Under the pieces are notes generated by a model that was not told the origin of the DNA, did not search any database, and saw only the letters and a list, made by a program, of their open reading frames with translations. From Nitrospirota bacterium (GTDB taxonomy: Bacteria; Nitrospirota; JACRHJ01), in NCBI GenBank assembly GCA_021785055.1, contig JAJYGS010000150.1, positions 15,811-38,467 of the forward strand: a stretch of 22,657 nucleotides of DNA, read 5' to 3'. Positions 1-7,158 of the stretch are shown in pieces. Position numbers and translations under genes: made by a program. The first letter of the stretch is position 1; each line of letters opens with the position of its first letter.

Positions 1-190
1 CAAATTCGCTGCGGTTGCTCCCCAGCTTGTGCATGAGGAGTATCACCGGCATTCCCTTTCTGCCGGGATAATACGTGCCGTGGAGCGTCCAGCCGTCGGG
101 TGTGTGAACGATTATCTCGCGGGGCTTTGCGGCGGACGCGGCGGCGGGAAAAAACGCCAGGACAAAAAATATCGCTGCCAGACTTTTCAT
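1..190 (-). CDS. Secreted alpha/beta hydrolase, N-terminal fragment (runs off window start)
   Basis: The reading frame starts at an ATG at 190 and stays open to the window edge, giving about 63 residues. The first 21 or so residues (MKSLAAIFFVLAFFPAAASA) form a clear Sec signal peptide with an ASA-type cleavage site, so the product is exported. The mature start has a beta hairpin (IIVHTPDGWTLHGTYY), then a strand and turn (PVILLMHKLGSN). This is the usual opening of alpha/beta hydrolases of the dienelactone-hydrolase or acyl-peptidase type, where the HG-like turn after the strand forms the oxyanion hole. The nucleophile and the rest of the triad lie outside the window, so substrate and activity cannot be stated. 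AAAAGGAGCC lies 6 nt before the ATG, and a sigma-70-like promoter lies at 231-259. Confidence 0.75.
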   Translation of the reverse strand, partial: MKSLAAIFFVLAFFPAAASAAKPREIIVHTPDGWTLHGTYYPGRKGMPVILLMHKLGSNRSEF

Positions 191-230
191 AATACAGGCT
201 CCTTTTCGCGGAATTGGTATTTTCCCGGAA

Positions 231-259
231 AGTATAGCAGACGCAGAATCTTATCACAA
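231..259 (-). promoter_or_regulatory. Sigma-70-type promoter for the secreted hydrolase
   Basis: On the minus strand TTGTGA (254-259) and TATACT (231-236) are separated by exactly 17 bp. They sit about 40 bp upstream of the hydrolase start codon. The -10 matches the consensus at 5 of 6 positions and the -35 at 4 of 6. Confidence 0.55.
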
Positions 260-318
260 AGCGAAGAAATATAACAGTGGCGCATTATGTGTTAGAAAAA
301 AGATATGCGCAAAAGGTT

Positions 319-411
319 GTCACCCTGAGCGAAGCGAAGGGTCTACGGCAGGTTTTTGTTTTAAAGGCTTAAAGTCAACTGTAGATTCTTCGGCTTAAGC
401 CTCAGAATGAC
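319..411. repeat. Dispersed palindromic repeat, copy 1 (93 bp)
   Basis: The element is bounded by GTCACCCTGAG (319-329) and CTCAGAATGAC (401-411), imperfect inverted ends. Inside the left end is GCGAAGCGAAGGGTC and inside the right end GATTCTTCGGCTTAAGCC. The same parts appear in the opposite orientation at 5798-5937 and 9280-9383. The centre contains a CTTAAAGTCAAC segment that recurs, inverted and degenerate, in the third copy. It has no coding capacity. It resembles REP or MITE-like dispersed repeats. Confidence 0.7.
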
Positions 412-515
412 AATCTTTCGTTTTTCCCCTTACCCATAGATGCCGTTAATACCCGCACAAAGCGAGAGAGAACCATTAACTTAAAGCCACAACTTTAGAT
501 TAAACTTTTTTTATA

Positions 516-544
516 TTGACAAGATATGTCAGATACTGTATGAG
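516..544 (+). promoter_or_regulatory. Promoter with overlapping inverted repeat, upstream of the two-CW gene
   Basis: A perfect TTGACA (516-521) is followed after 17 bp by TATGAG (539-544). The -35 lies within a perfect palindrome with arms TGACA and TGTCA around a 5-bp centre (517-531), which could be an operator. The start codon of the two-CW gene is about 38 bp downstream. Confidence 0.5.
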
Positions 545-582
545 TAATCTCAGAGTATTACGCAATTAAAGGGGGAATCGGC

Positions 583-780
583 ATGAACTGCTGGGAATTC
601 AGGAAGTGCGCGGAAGAGGTAATGAAAAATTGCCCTGCATATCCTGAGCAGGGCGCGGACTGCTGGAAGGTTACCGGGACACTTTGCGATTCCGGGAAGA
701 TGAGGATGAAGACGCGGGCGGAGAAGATAGAATACTGCCGGAGGTGCGATTTTTATGTCAATCACGCCAACCGGTTCTGA
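583..780 (+). CDS. Two-CW domain small cysteine-rich protein
   Basis: This 65-residue protein opens with MNCWEFRKC and carries a second Cys-Trp pair in DCWKVTG. Further cysteines lie at CPAYP, TLCDSG and CRRCDFY, seven in all in a short chain with no signal peptide. The pattern matches the small 'two-CW' family, which occurs alone or at the N-terminus of chemotaxis and signalling proteins in Nitrospirota and Deltaproteobacteria. The spaced cysteines suggest metal (zinc) or redox binding in the cytoplasm, but no activity is established. AAAGGGGG precedes the ATG by about 9 nt and a TTGACA promoter lies upstream at 516-544. The gene stands alone; the methyltransferase 145 bp downstream has its own putative promoter. 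Confidence 0.8.
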   Translation: MNCWEFRKCAEEVMKNCPAYPEQGADCWKVTGTLCDSGKMRMKTRAEKIEYCRRCDFYVNHANRF

Positions 781-888
781 TGCTTTCGGTTTCTTAAGAA
801 TACCGGCAAATCCGCCGCTCTGAAATTGGACGTTAAATATCGGCGTTTCCTCGACCCCTTGCATTCCCGGCCTGCATTCTCTTTTCTG

Positions 889-918
889 TTTACTTCAGAT
901 TTCTAAAAATGTTATAGT
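889..918 (+). promoter_or_regulatory. Promoter positioned for a leaderless methyltransferase mRNA
   Basis: TTTACT (889-894) and TATAGT (913-918) are 18 bp apart. Transcription would start near 924-926, at the ATG of the methyltransferase gene, which has no Shine-Dalgarno sequence. Confidence 0.4.
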
Positions 919-925
919 CCTGCGC

Positions 926-1789
926 ATGAAAATTCTGAAGTCCTTGCGGCAATTCACCTATAATATTCTCGACAGTTTATACCTGCCGATGGACAGGAGG
1001 CGCATTTACAGGACAAGAAATATCCGCCTTATCCCGGGCCAGGGCGACCGCAGGGGAGGGAAACTTTCCTACGCCGAATGGGCCCATGTCATAGGCATAT
1101 TCCAGGCTCTTATGTTCATCCATCTGGATAAAAAAGAGGGCAACAAGATTCTGGATATAGGTTGCGGCACCGGACTCCTGGGCATTGCATCAGAGCCTTT
1201 CGTCGCAAGCGGCGGCTCCTGCACCGGGTTAGATGTAATGAAAGAAGACATAGATTTCTGCCGGCGGCATTATCCGTCCCCGCCGTTTAAGTTTATTCAT
1301 CTGAACATGAAAAACCCCAAGTACGCCCCCGACCAGGAAGACAAGAAGCTTCCGTGGCCCGTCGAAGGCGAGAGTTTTGACCTTGCGCTGGCGCTTTCGG
1401 TCTGGACGCATCTGAACGAAGAAGACGCCGTCTTTTACATGAAGGAGGTCCGCCGCGTATTGAAACCCGGCGGCAAGGCGATCATCAGTTTTTTTCTGCT
1501 GGACGAATTATACAGGGAAAGTCTCGGAAAACGCTTCAAGGAGCCGGGCAGGTTCCATATGACGCCTCAGACCGACTGGATATTCGACAGGCCCGCCTAC
1601 GGCTCAAGCTCATGGTTTTGCCCAAAGTGGGTTAAATATCCCGAAAGCGCGATAGGCGTAACGTCTGAAGGACTGGAGCGCATGTTGTCGGAGGCCGGGA
1701 TTGAACTCGCCGCACAGTATCAAGGGAACTGGAAAGAGGCGCCCGGGGTGTTTTTCCAGGACGTTCTGGTGTTGCGCAGGCCCATATAA
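926..1789 (+). CDS. Class I SAM-dependent methyltransferase
   Basis: This 287-residue cytoplasmic protein has a Rossmann-type methyltransferase core. Motif I is ILDIGCGTGLLG at residues 75-86, which binds S-adenosylmethionine. An acidic residue follows in GLDVMKED (101-108). Motif IV-like FDLALALSVWTHL lies at 151-163 and the motif VI-like loop VRRVLKPGG at 175-183. This is the Methyltransf_11/25 pattern seen in small-molecule, lipid and sugar methyltransferases. The substrate cannot be inferred: the N-terminal 60 residues and the C-terminal tail are not diagnostic. No ribosome-binding site precedes the ATG, but a promoter (889-918) would start the transcript at it. The gene converges with the efflux operon, leaving only 6 bp between stop codons and no visible terminator. 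Confidence 0.85.
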   Translation: MKILKSLRQFTYNILDSLYLPMDRRRIYRTRNIRLIPGQGDRRGGKLSYAEWAHVIGIFQALMFIHLDKKEGNKILDIGCGTGLLGIASEPFVASGGSCTGLDVMKEDIDFCRRHYPSPPFKFIHLNMKNPKYAPDQEDKKLPWPVEGESFDLALALSVWTHLNEEDAVFYMKEVRRVLKPGGKAIISFFLLDELYRESLGKRFKEPGRFHMTPQTDWIFDRPAYGSSSWFCPKWVKYPESAIGVTSEGLERMLSEAGIELAAQYQGNWKEAPGVFFQDVLVLRRPI

Positions 1790-1795
1790 CCCGCA

Positions 1796-2602
1796 TCACT
1801 TGAACTTGCACCACTCCACCTTGTCCTTGCTCCAGGGGCTTTTCCTGCCTTCGAGATAGGCCTCCATCCCTTCCCTCTGTTCCGTTTTCGGCCCGAACGA
1901 CTCCCCGAATGCGTTTATCTCCGCCTCTTCGAGTATATCGGAGAAGCCCTTGTCCAAGCCCGAATTGACGAGCGTCTTGGTCTGGCGCACCGAGTCCGGC
2001 GCGTTGTTGGCAATCCTGAAGGCGAAATCACGCGCGGCGTCCATAAGCTCGCGCTGGTCTTTTACGACCATGTTCACAAGGCCTATCTCAAGGGCCTCCC
2101 TTGCGCCCACCTCCCTGCCGGTAAAGAGTATCTCCTTGGCCCTGCCGGAGCCGATTATCGCCGGGAGGCGCGTCGTCGCGCCCGATGACGGCGGGACGCC
2201 GATTTTTATCGTGGACATCGAGAACACGGCGTCTTTTGTGCATATCCGCAGGTCGCACGCCAGGGAGAGCTCGAAGCCTATGTCGAACGCCTTGCCGCTT
2301 ATGGCCGCGATGACTGGCACGGGAAGCTCCTCAAGGCCGCTCATGGCGTTATGTCCTATGCGGGAGAGCAGCTTCGCCTCTTCGCGCCCGACCTTCACCA
2401 TGTCCTTTATGTCCATGCCTGAGGAGAAGTTCGGGCCCTCGCCGGTTATAACGACGCTGCAAAGCTTTATATTCGGCCTTAGGTCCTCTTCTATGAACCT
2501 GTTTATGTCCGCCATCACCTTTCGGGAGATATAGTTGTCCGGCGGGTCGTTAAGGATTATCGCGCCGATGCACTCCGGGTCGGTAAACGTTACATAGGCC
2601 AT
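1796..2602 (-). CDS. Enoyl-CoA hydratase/isomerase (crotonase) family protein
   Basis: The 268-residue protein has the crotonase fold. The oxyanion-hole segment PNFSSGMDIKDM lies near residues 57-68, the second oxyanion strand and helix AISGKAFDIGFELSLACD near 100-117, and the GATTRLP turn at 141-147. Of the two glutamates used by hydratases, the first (GFELS, E111) is present. The second, normally in a PEI-type motif 20 residues later, is Thr131 (MSTIKIG). Classical hydration is therefore doubtful; isomerase, thioesterase or another crotonase activity on a CoA thioester is possible. It is the last gene of the efflux operon, starting 1 bp after the pump stop codon (TAAGATG), with GGAGGTGT as a good ribosome site. 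Its link to efflux is unknown. Confidence 0.85.
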   Translation of the reverse strand: MAYVTFTDPECIGAIILNDPPDNYISRKVMADINRFIEEDLRPNIKLCSVVITGEGPNFSSGMDIKDMVKVGREEAKLLSRIGHNAMSGLEELPVPVIAAISGKAFDIGFELSLACDLRICTKDAVFSMSTIKIGVPPSSGATTRLPAIIGSGRAKEILFTGREVGAREALEIGLVNMVVKDQRELMDAARDFAFRIANNAPDSVRQTKTLVNSGLDKGFSDILEEAEINAFGESFGPKTEQREGMEAYLEGRKSPWSKDKVEWCKFK

Positions 2603-2603
2603 C

Positions 2604-4643
2604 TTACACCTCCTCCCACTTCTTTCGCTGGAATATATAATACAATACCGGTATCACGACGAGCGTGAGCGCCGTGGACGCGGCCATGCCGAATATCAAA
2701 GACCATGCAAGCCCGCTCCAGACCGGGTCCGAGGCGATTACGGACGCGCCGAGTATCGCCGCCATGGCTGTCAGGACTATCGGCCTCGTGCGGATCGCGC
2801 CCGCTTCTATGAGCGCGCGTTCTATGGGCATGCCCTCGTTCTTCTTGTCCTGTATGAACTCTATCAAGATAATCGAGTTCCTTACGACTATGCCCGCGAG
2901 CGCTATTACGCCAATCATGGACGTCGCCGAGAAATATACCCCCGTGAGGGCGAACCCCGGCATTATGCCTATCATGGCCAGAGGTATCGGGCCCATGATG
3001 ATGAACGGCACGATAAACGAGCGGAACTTGCCCACGAGCAGGAGGTATATCAGGATGAGCGCCACGGCCATCGCCGCGCCCAGGTCCCGGAAGACGTCTT
3101 TCGTGAGCTTCATCTCCCCGCCCCACTTCAGGCTGTATCCCTTCGGAAGCGGGTGCTTTCCAAGCCGTTTCATCATGTCGAGCGCGGCGTAGAGCGGGGG
3201 CCTTCCGGCCATCTCTCCGTATACGTATGCGACCTTCCTCATGTCCTTGTGGTATATCGGCTTGTCCTCGTCCGAGGGCGCGACATGGGCAAGCTCGGTC
3301 AGGGGTATCTGGCCCCCGTCCTTCCCCATGACGTATATCTGCCCCAGGCTCGAAGGCGTCGCCCTCGCGGCGCGCGGGAAGCGCAGGAATATGTCCACCG
3401 GGTTCTTCTCGCCTGGAACGTGCAGTGTCGTGACGGATACGCCCCCAAGCGCAATCCTCATCGCGCCGATAATCTCTTCCGTGGATATTCCGTTCTCCGC
3501 GGCCTTCGTCTTGTCAACGATTATGTGATACATCGTCGAGTCCGCCTGGAGGCTGTCGTCGACGTCCGTAACGCCTGCCGTCCTTGAGAAAAGCCCGCGA
3601 ACCTTCCGCGCAAGCGCGCGAAGCTCTCTGTAATGGGGGCCGTAAATCTCCGCCAGGACGGTCGCGCGCACCGGCGGGCCGGGCGGGTCTTCTACAATCT
3701 TTATGTTCGCGCCGTATTGTCTGCCGAGCGCGGCGATCCGGGGCCTGATCTTGAGCACCAGGTCTTCGCTTGAGATGGAGCGCCTGGACTTGTCAACTAT
3801 GTTCACCCTTATGTCCGCATACTGCGGCATGTTCCGTGCGCCGCTCCCGCGCAGCAGTCCGTTGAAGTCTATTACCGACGGCACGCCGACGAAGGTCTCG
3901 TAGTTCTTCACTTCCGGTATCGTGTCCATATACCTGCCCACGGCCCTCGCCGCGCGATCCGTGTCTTCGAGGGCCGTGCCCCTGGGCATGTCCACGGTAA
4001 TCAGGAAGGTGTTCTTGTTCGCCTTCGGGAGCATCCGGAACTGCACCCACTCAAGGAACGGAAACGCCATCACGGACAGGAAGAGGACGACTATCGCGGC
4101 TATGAAAATGCGCCTCTTTGATTTGTTCTCCAGCAGAGGCCCGAGTATTTTTTTATACAGTTTGAATATCCAGGTGTCTTCGAGTTTTCCCTCGCCCGCG
4201 TGCCGCACCTTTACCAGCCTGAAGGCCGCCCAGGGCGTGACTATGAACGCGATCATAAGGGACGCCGTCATCGCGACCGGGACGTTGAACGGTATCGGCG
4301 CCATGTACGGCCCCATCATGCCCGTCACGAAGAACATCGGCAGAAACGCGAGTATTACCGTAAGCGTCGCGAGCACCGTGGGGCTTCCGATTTCGTTCAC
4401 GGCGGTTATCGCGGCCTGGAGGCGCGGCATCTTCTGGGCCTGGTAGTGCCTGTGTATGTTTTCGACAACCACTATCGTATGTTTTCGACAACCACTATCG
4501 CATCGTCCACGAGAAGACCAAGCGACAGTGTAAGCGCGAATAAAGTTATTCTGTTTATCGTCTGGCCCGCGAGCATGCCCGTCCCGAGTGTAACGAAGAG
4601 CGTAAGCGGTATCGCGAGCGCGACAATCATGGCGTCCCGCCAT
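2604..4643 (-). CDS. RND permease, C-terminal fragment (homologous part 2604 to about 4477)
   Basis: The open frame extends to 4643, but only the part from about 4477 downward (IVVVENIHRHYQ onwards, about 625 residues) is RND sequence. The first 55 or so codons are an out-of-frame shadow of the N-terminal half. The genuine part carries TM5-TM12 and the second porter loop, with the repeated family motifs ALILIYLLLVGKF and GIVVRNSIILIEFI (the TM10 counterpart of the TM4 motif). It ends at a TAA 1 bp before the crotonase ATG. No convincing ribosome site was seen for independent initiation. Confidence 0.75.
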   Translation of the reverse strand: MAGRHDCRARDTAYALRYTRDGHARGPDDKQNNFIRAYTVAWSSRGRCDSGCRKHTIVVVENIHRHYQAQKMPRLQAAITAVNEIGSPTVLATLTVILAFLPMFFVTGMMGPYMAPIPFNVPVAMTASLMIAFIVTPWAAFRLVKVRHAGEGKLEDTWIFKLYKKILGPLLENKSKRRIFIAAIVVLFLSVMAFPFLEWVQFRMLPKANKNTFLITVDMPRGTALEDTDRAARAVGRYMDTIPEVKNYETFVGVPSVIDFNGLLRGSGARNMPQYADIRVNIVDKSRRSISSEDLVLKIRPRIAALGRQYGANIKIVEDPPGPPVRATVLAEIYGPHYRELRALARKVRGLFSRTAGVTDVDDSLQADSTMYHIIVDKTKAAENGISTEEIIGAMRIALGGVSVTTLHVPGEKNPVDIFLRFPRAARATPSSLGQIYVMGKDGGQIPLTELAHVAPSDEDKPIYHKDMRKVAYVYGEMAGRPPLYAALDMMKRLGKHPLPKGYSLKWGGEMKLTKDVFRDLGAAMAVALILIYLLLVGKFRSFIVPFIIMGPIPLAMIGIMPGFALTGVYFSATSMIGVIALAGIVVRNSIILIEFIQDKKNEGMPIERALIEAGAIRTRPIVLTAMAAILGASVIASDPVWSGLAWSLIFGMAASTALTLVVIPVLYYIFQRKKWEEV
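4454..4500. repeat. 23-bp perfect tandem duplication inside the RND gene
   Basis: Two abutting identical 23-bp copies occupy 4455-4477 and 4478-4500 (identity also holds for the preceding G of each). The unit encodes the IVVVENI region of TM4. Because 23 is not a multiple of three, the second copy shifts the frame and creates a TAG at 4472-4474. Confidence 0.97.
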
Positions 4644-5767
4644 CCGAGCGCGACGAGCAGGAGCATTACGACTATTATTATGCTGAGCATCAGATGGTGG
4701 ACGAGTTCGTTCACGGCGTCGTTTGCCGTCTTTCCGTCGTTCCGGGTAACCGTCGCCTTGATGCCCGGCGGGAGCGAGGCTTTAAGCTCGTCCAGTTTTT
4801 TAAGGATTGCCTCGGATACCTTGACGGCGTTCTCGCCTTTTTTCTTGGCTATCGCAATCGTCACGGCGGCGTGCTCCGTCATGTCCTTTACGCCGCTGCC
4901 GGGGCCGAAGGCTATCCTCGTGAAGTGCGTCGTCGGCTCTTTTCCGTCCACGACGTCGGCCACGTCCCGGAGGTATACGAGCCTGCCGCCCGATGCCGTT
5001 CGACCGGCGTAGCTTCCGACGACGAGGTCTTTCACGTCGCTTACGGAACCGAAAAACCCGCCGGTCTCTATGGAGAATTTCCTGCCTCCGGTCTCGAAGC
5101 TCCCGGTCCGGAGGTTCGCGTTGGCCGCCGTCAACGCCCCCTGCACCTGTAACGGAGAGATGTTGTATGCCGCGAGGCGGGCGGGGTCGAGCGTAACGCG
5201 CACCTGCCTGTTCCGCCCGCCGACGACGTAGGATTTGGACGTCCCCGGCACCTTCTGAAGGTCGATCAATACATTGTCCGCGACGCGCTTCAGCTGATAG
5301 TCGCTGTATCCGCCGCCTGAGAGCGTAATCGCCACAATCGGCACGTCGTCCACCTCGACAGGCTTCACGAGAGGCGGCATGACCGCGCCGGGCGGGGCGA
5401 AATCGACGTTGGATATGACCTTGTTGTAGAGGTTGAAGAGGCTTTTCTCTCTGTCCTGCCCGACATAGAACTTTACCGTTACGACGGCCATCCCGTTCAT
5501 CGAAATGGAATAGACGTTCTCGACGCCCTTTATCTCGCGCACTATCCGCTCAAGCGGCCTTGCGACAAGCTCCTCCACTTCCTTCGCGCTCCCGCCGGGA
5601 TACATGACGTATATGTTCGCCGCCGGGACGACTATCTGCGGGTTCTCCTCGCGCGGCGTGTGAACGAGCGCGAAAATCCCGAACGCCGCCGCCGCAACCA
5701 TCAGGAGGACGGTGAGCTGCGAGTTTATGAAATACTCGGTTATCCTTCCCGCTAAATTCAACTTCAA
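4472..5767 (-). CDS. RND permease, N-terminal fragment (431 aa)
   Basis: This open half encodes TM1, the first periplasmic porter loop (PN1/PN2 subdomains), and TM2 to TM4. It ends VVVENIR-stop within the duplicated 23 bp. It retains the paired aspartates of the TM4 proton relay (VDDAIVVVEN) but lacks TM5-TM12 and the second porter loop, so it cannot form a working trimer alone. TTG start with GGAGG upstream. Confidence 0.8.
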   Translation of the reverse strand: MKLNLAGRITEYFINSQLTVLLMVAAAAFGIFALVHTPREENPQIVVPAANIYVMYPGGSAKEVEELVARPLERIVREIKGVENVYSISMNGMAVVTVKFYVGQDREKSLFNLYNKVISNVDFAPPGAVMPPLVKPVEVDDVPIVAITLSGGGYSDYQLKRVADNVLIDLQKVPGTSKSYVVGGRNRQVRVTLDPARLAAYNISPLQVQGALTAANANLRTGSFETGGRKFSIETGGFFGSVSDVKDLVVGSYAGRTASGGRLVYLRDVADVVDGKEPTTHFTRIAFGPGSGVKDMTEHAAVTIAIAKKKGENAVKVSEAILKKLDELKASLPPGIKATVTRNDGKTANDAVNELVHHLMLSIIIVVMLLLVALGWRDAMIVALAIPLTLFVTLGTGMLAGQTINRITLFALTLSLGLLVDDAIVVVENIR

Positions 5768-5797
5768 GGAAAAACCTCCGATGCAACTACTTAGACT

Positions 5798-5937
5798 GTC
5801 ATTCTGAGGCCCATATTTGGGCCGAAGAATCCGCTTTTATGCCTTTGTAGCTGCCTGATTTATCAGGCGCCTTTAAATTCGCCCCATAAATGGGGCAGCT
5901 ACGTTAAAATCAGATCCTTCGCTTCGCTCAGGATGAC
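5798..5937. repeat. Dispersed palindromic repeat, copy 2 (140 bp), between adaptor and pump genes
   Basis: The ends are GTCATTCTGAG (5798-5808) and CTCAGGATGAC (5927-5937). Inside the left end a perfect hairpin GGCCCATATTTGGGCC (5808-5823) is followed by GAAGAATC. Inside the right end is GATCCTTCGCTTCG. It is in the opposite orientation to copy 1 and longer, because a second repeat (5847-5902) occupies its centre. It fills most of the 185 bp between adaptor stop and pump start, so it would be transcribed within the efflux mRNA. Confidence 0.75.
5847..5902. repeat. Nested repeat with twin hairpins inside dispersed repeat copy 2
   Basis: The segment is bounded by perfect 9-bp inverted ends GTAGCTGCC and GGCAGCTAC. 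It contains two 16-bp perfect hairpins, GCCTGATTTATCAGGC (5853-5868) and GCCCCATAAATGGGGC (5881-5896), whose 4-nt loops TTTA and TAAA are complementary. It is absent from copies 1 and 3 of the outer repeat, so it looks like an insertion into it. Confidence 0.7.
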
Positions 5938-5952
5938 ATCCGTTCGCGGCTG

Positions 5953-7092
5953 TCATCTTACTTTTATGCCTTCCTGCAGACTATCCAGATTCCCGACCGC
6001 AACCCTCTCGCCGCCGGAGAGGCCGGCCAGGACCTCCCTCTCGCCCTCCGCCTCTGCGCCGAGCCTCACGGCCCGGAAGCTCAAGGTATTCCCGGGCGTA
6101 ACCACCCAGACGCCCTCCATGCCTTCCTTATCGACAAGCGCGGCATCCGGCACGAGGACGGCGCGCGCCTTCCCGGACGGGAGCCATGCGCGCCCGAACA
6201 TGCCGGGCCTTAGCTCCGCGGTCTTTGACAGGTCTATCTTTACCGTGAACGAGCGGGTCGATGGGTCTGCCGCCGGGACAATCTCCGAGACCCTGCCTTC
6301 TATCTTCCTGCCGCCAAGGGCGTCAACCGTAACCTTGACGCTCTCGCCCTTATAAACCCCCGCGATGTCGTTTTCCTTTACGCTGCACGCGAGCCTCAGC
6401 GTATTGTTATCGACAATCGTGAGAAGCGGCCTGCCGGGCGCGGCCATCTCGCCCACGTTCGCCATCTTCGCGGAGACGGCCCCGTTTATCGGCGAGCGTA
6501 TGACGGCGTATCCGAGCATCACGTTCGTCTCTTTTACGGCGGCGTCGGCCTGGGCGATTTTCGCCTGCACCTGTTTCTTTTTGGCTATGGCCTGCTCCTC
6601 CCCCGCCCTTGCCATCCTGAGCTGCGTGGACATGTCGTCGAGCTCTTTTTTCGTTACGGCCTGCTCCTTGTAGAGGTTCCTGAATCGCCCGTAGTTTATC
6701 CTCGCGTTTTGAAGCGCGGCCTTCGCCCCGGCTATCGCGGCGTCTGTCTCCTTGAGGGCCGCCCGGCCTTCGGCCCCTGCATCGACGGCCTGCTGCCTCT
6801 TGGCCGCGATGTCGGCGGCGTCGATGGTTGCGAGGACTTCTCCCTTCCTGACGGGGCTTCCCTCGCTTACGTTAATCGCCGTTATGGCGCCCATTATCTT
6901 CGCCGAGAGTGTCGCTTCTTTCCTGGCCTCCACCGTGCCCACCGTCTGGAGCGTTCTCGTTATCTCCCTCGCCGAAACGACCGCAGTCGGGACTTCCACC
7001 GCCGCGCCCTGCTGTGCGGGCGGCCTCTCCGGGCCTTTTGAACAGCCGATGAACAAGGTAAAAATCAGTGAGTAAAGCAGGAGTCGTCTCAT
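5953..7092 (-). CDS. RND efflux periplasmic adaptor (membrane fusion protein), lipoprotein
   Basis: This 379-residue adaptor would bridge the RND pump and the TolC-like channel. The N-terminus MRRLLLYSLIFTLFIGC has a lipobox (FIGC, Cys17), so it should be lipid-anchored in the inner membrane. Domains in order: barrel-sandwich half with ARKEATLSAKIMGAI and SPVRKGEVLATID (lipoyl-like, about 55-92); a long alpha-hairpin rich in Ala, Lys and Glu (about 95-195); the second lipoyl half YAVIRSPINGAVSAK; a beta-barrel (about 225-300); and a C-terminal membrane-proximal domain ending GNLDSLQEGIKVR. GAGGT lies about 8 nt before the ATG. It is the third gene of the operon, 66 bp after the channel gene. 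The family is unambiguous; the exported substrate is not predictable. Confidence 0.93.
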   Translation of the reverse strand: MRRLLLYSLIFTLFIGCSKGPERPPAQQGAAVEVPTAVVSAREITRTLQTVGTVEARKEATLSAKIMGAITAINVSEGSPVRKGEVLATIDAADIAAKRQQAVDAGAEGRAALKETDAAIAGAKAALQNARINYGRFRNLYKEQAVTKKELDDMSTQLRMARAGEEQAIAKKKQVQAKIAQADAAVKETNVMLGYAVIRSPINGAVSAKMANVGEMAAPGRPLLTIVDNNTLRLACSVKENDIAGVYKGESVKVTVDALGGRKIEGRVSEIVPAADPSTRSFTVKIDLSKTAELRPGMFGRAWLPSGKARAVLVPDAALVDKEGMEGVWVVTPGNTLSFRAVRLGAEAEGEREVLAGLSGGERVAVGNLDSLQEGIKVR

Positions 7093-7158
7093 TTTACAAC
7101 ACCTCGATTAATCTCTTGTGCCAGCCGACGGAACCGTCAAATAAAACCATGTCCGTTC

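Larger units (their letters stand above)
191..582. other. Intergenic region between divergent genes; holds two promoters and one dispersed repeat
   Basis: This 392-bp gap contains no credible gene. It holds the hydrolase promoter (231-259), one copy of the GTCATYCTGAG-bounded dispersed repeat (319-411), an AT-rich stretch and the promoter of the two-CW gene (516-544). A plus-strand open frame at 29-274 is only the shadow of the hydrolase gene. Confidence 0.6.
2604..5767 (-). pseudogene. RND efflux permease gene, frameshifted by a 23-bp tandem duplication
   Basis: The two halves are adjacent segments of one inner-membrane RND (AcrB/HAE1-like) proton-driven exporter. The N-terminal half reads to the conserved TM4 motif GLLVDDAIVVVENI, then meets a stop. 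The C-terminal half resumes in another frame with IVVVENIHRHYQAQ. The break is a 23-bp tandem duplication at 4454-4500. Deleting one copy leaves 3141 nt, exactly 1047 codons (1046 residues), the usual length of the family. Start: TTG at 5767 preceded by GGAGG with 7-nt spacing; no better ATG exists. The N-terminus has TM1 (about residues 18-38) and the TPREENPQI motif of this subfamily. The gene follows the adaptor, separated by a dispersed repeat. As written no full-length pump is made; a sequencing or assembly artefact, a real mutation or reversible slippage all fit. Confidence 0.85.

Noticed and set aside
1950..2534. A 194-codon plus-strand frame opposite the crotonase gene
   Set aside because: It is a Ser/Ala/Arg-rich shadow of a conserved gene on the other strand with no ribosome site.
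4200..4510. A naturally two-gene RND pump rather than a broken one
   Set aside because: The break falls inside TM4, the junction is an exact 23-bp duplication, and the C-terminal part has no ribosome site; removing one copy restores the frame exactly.
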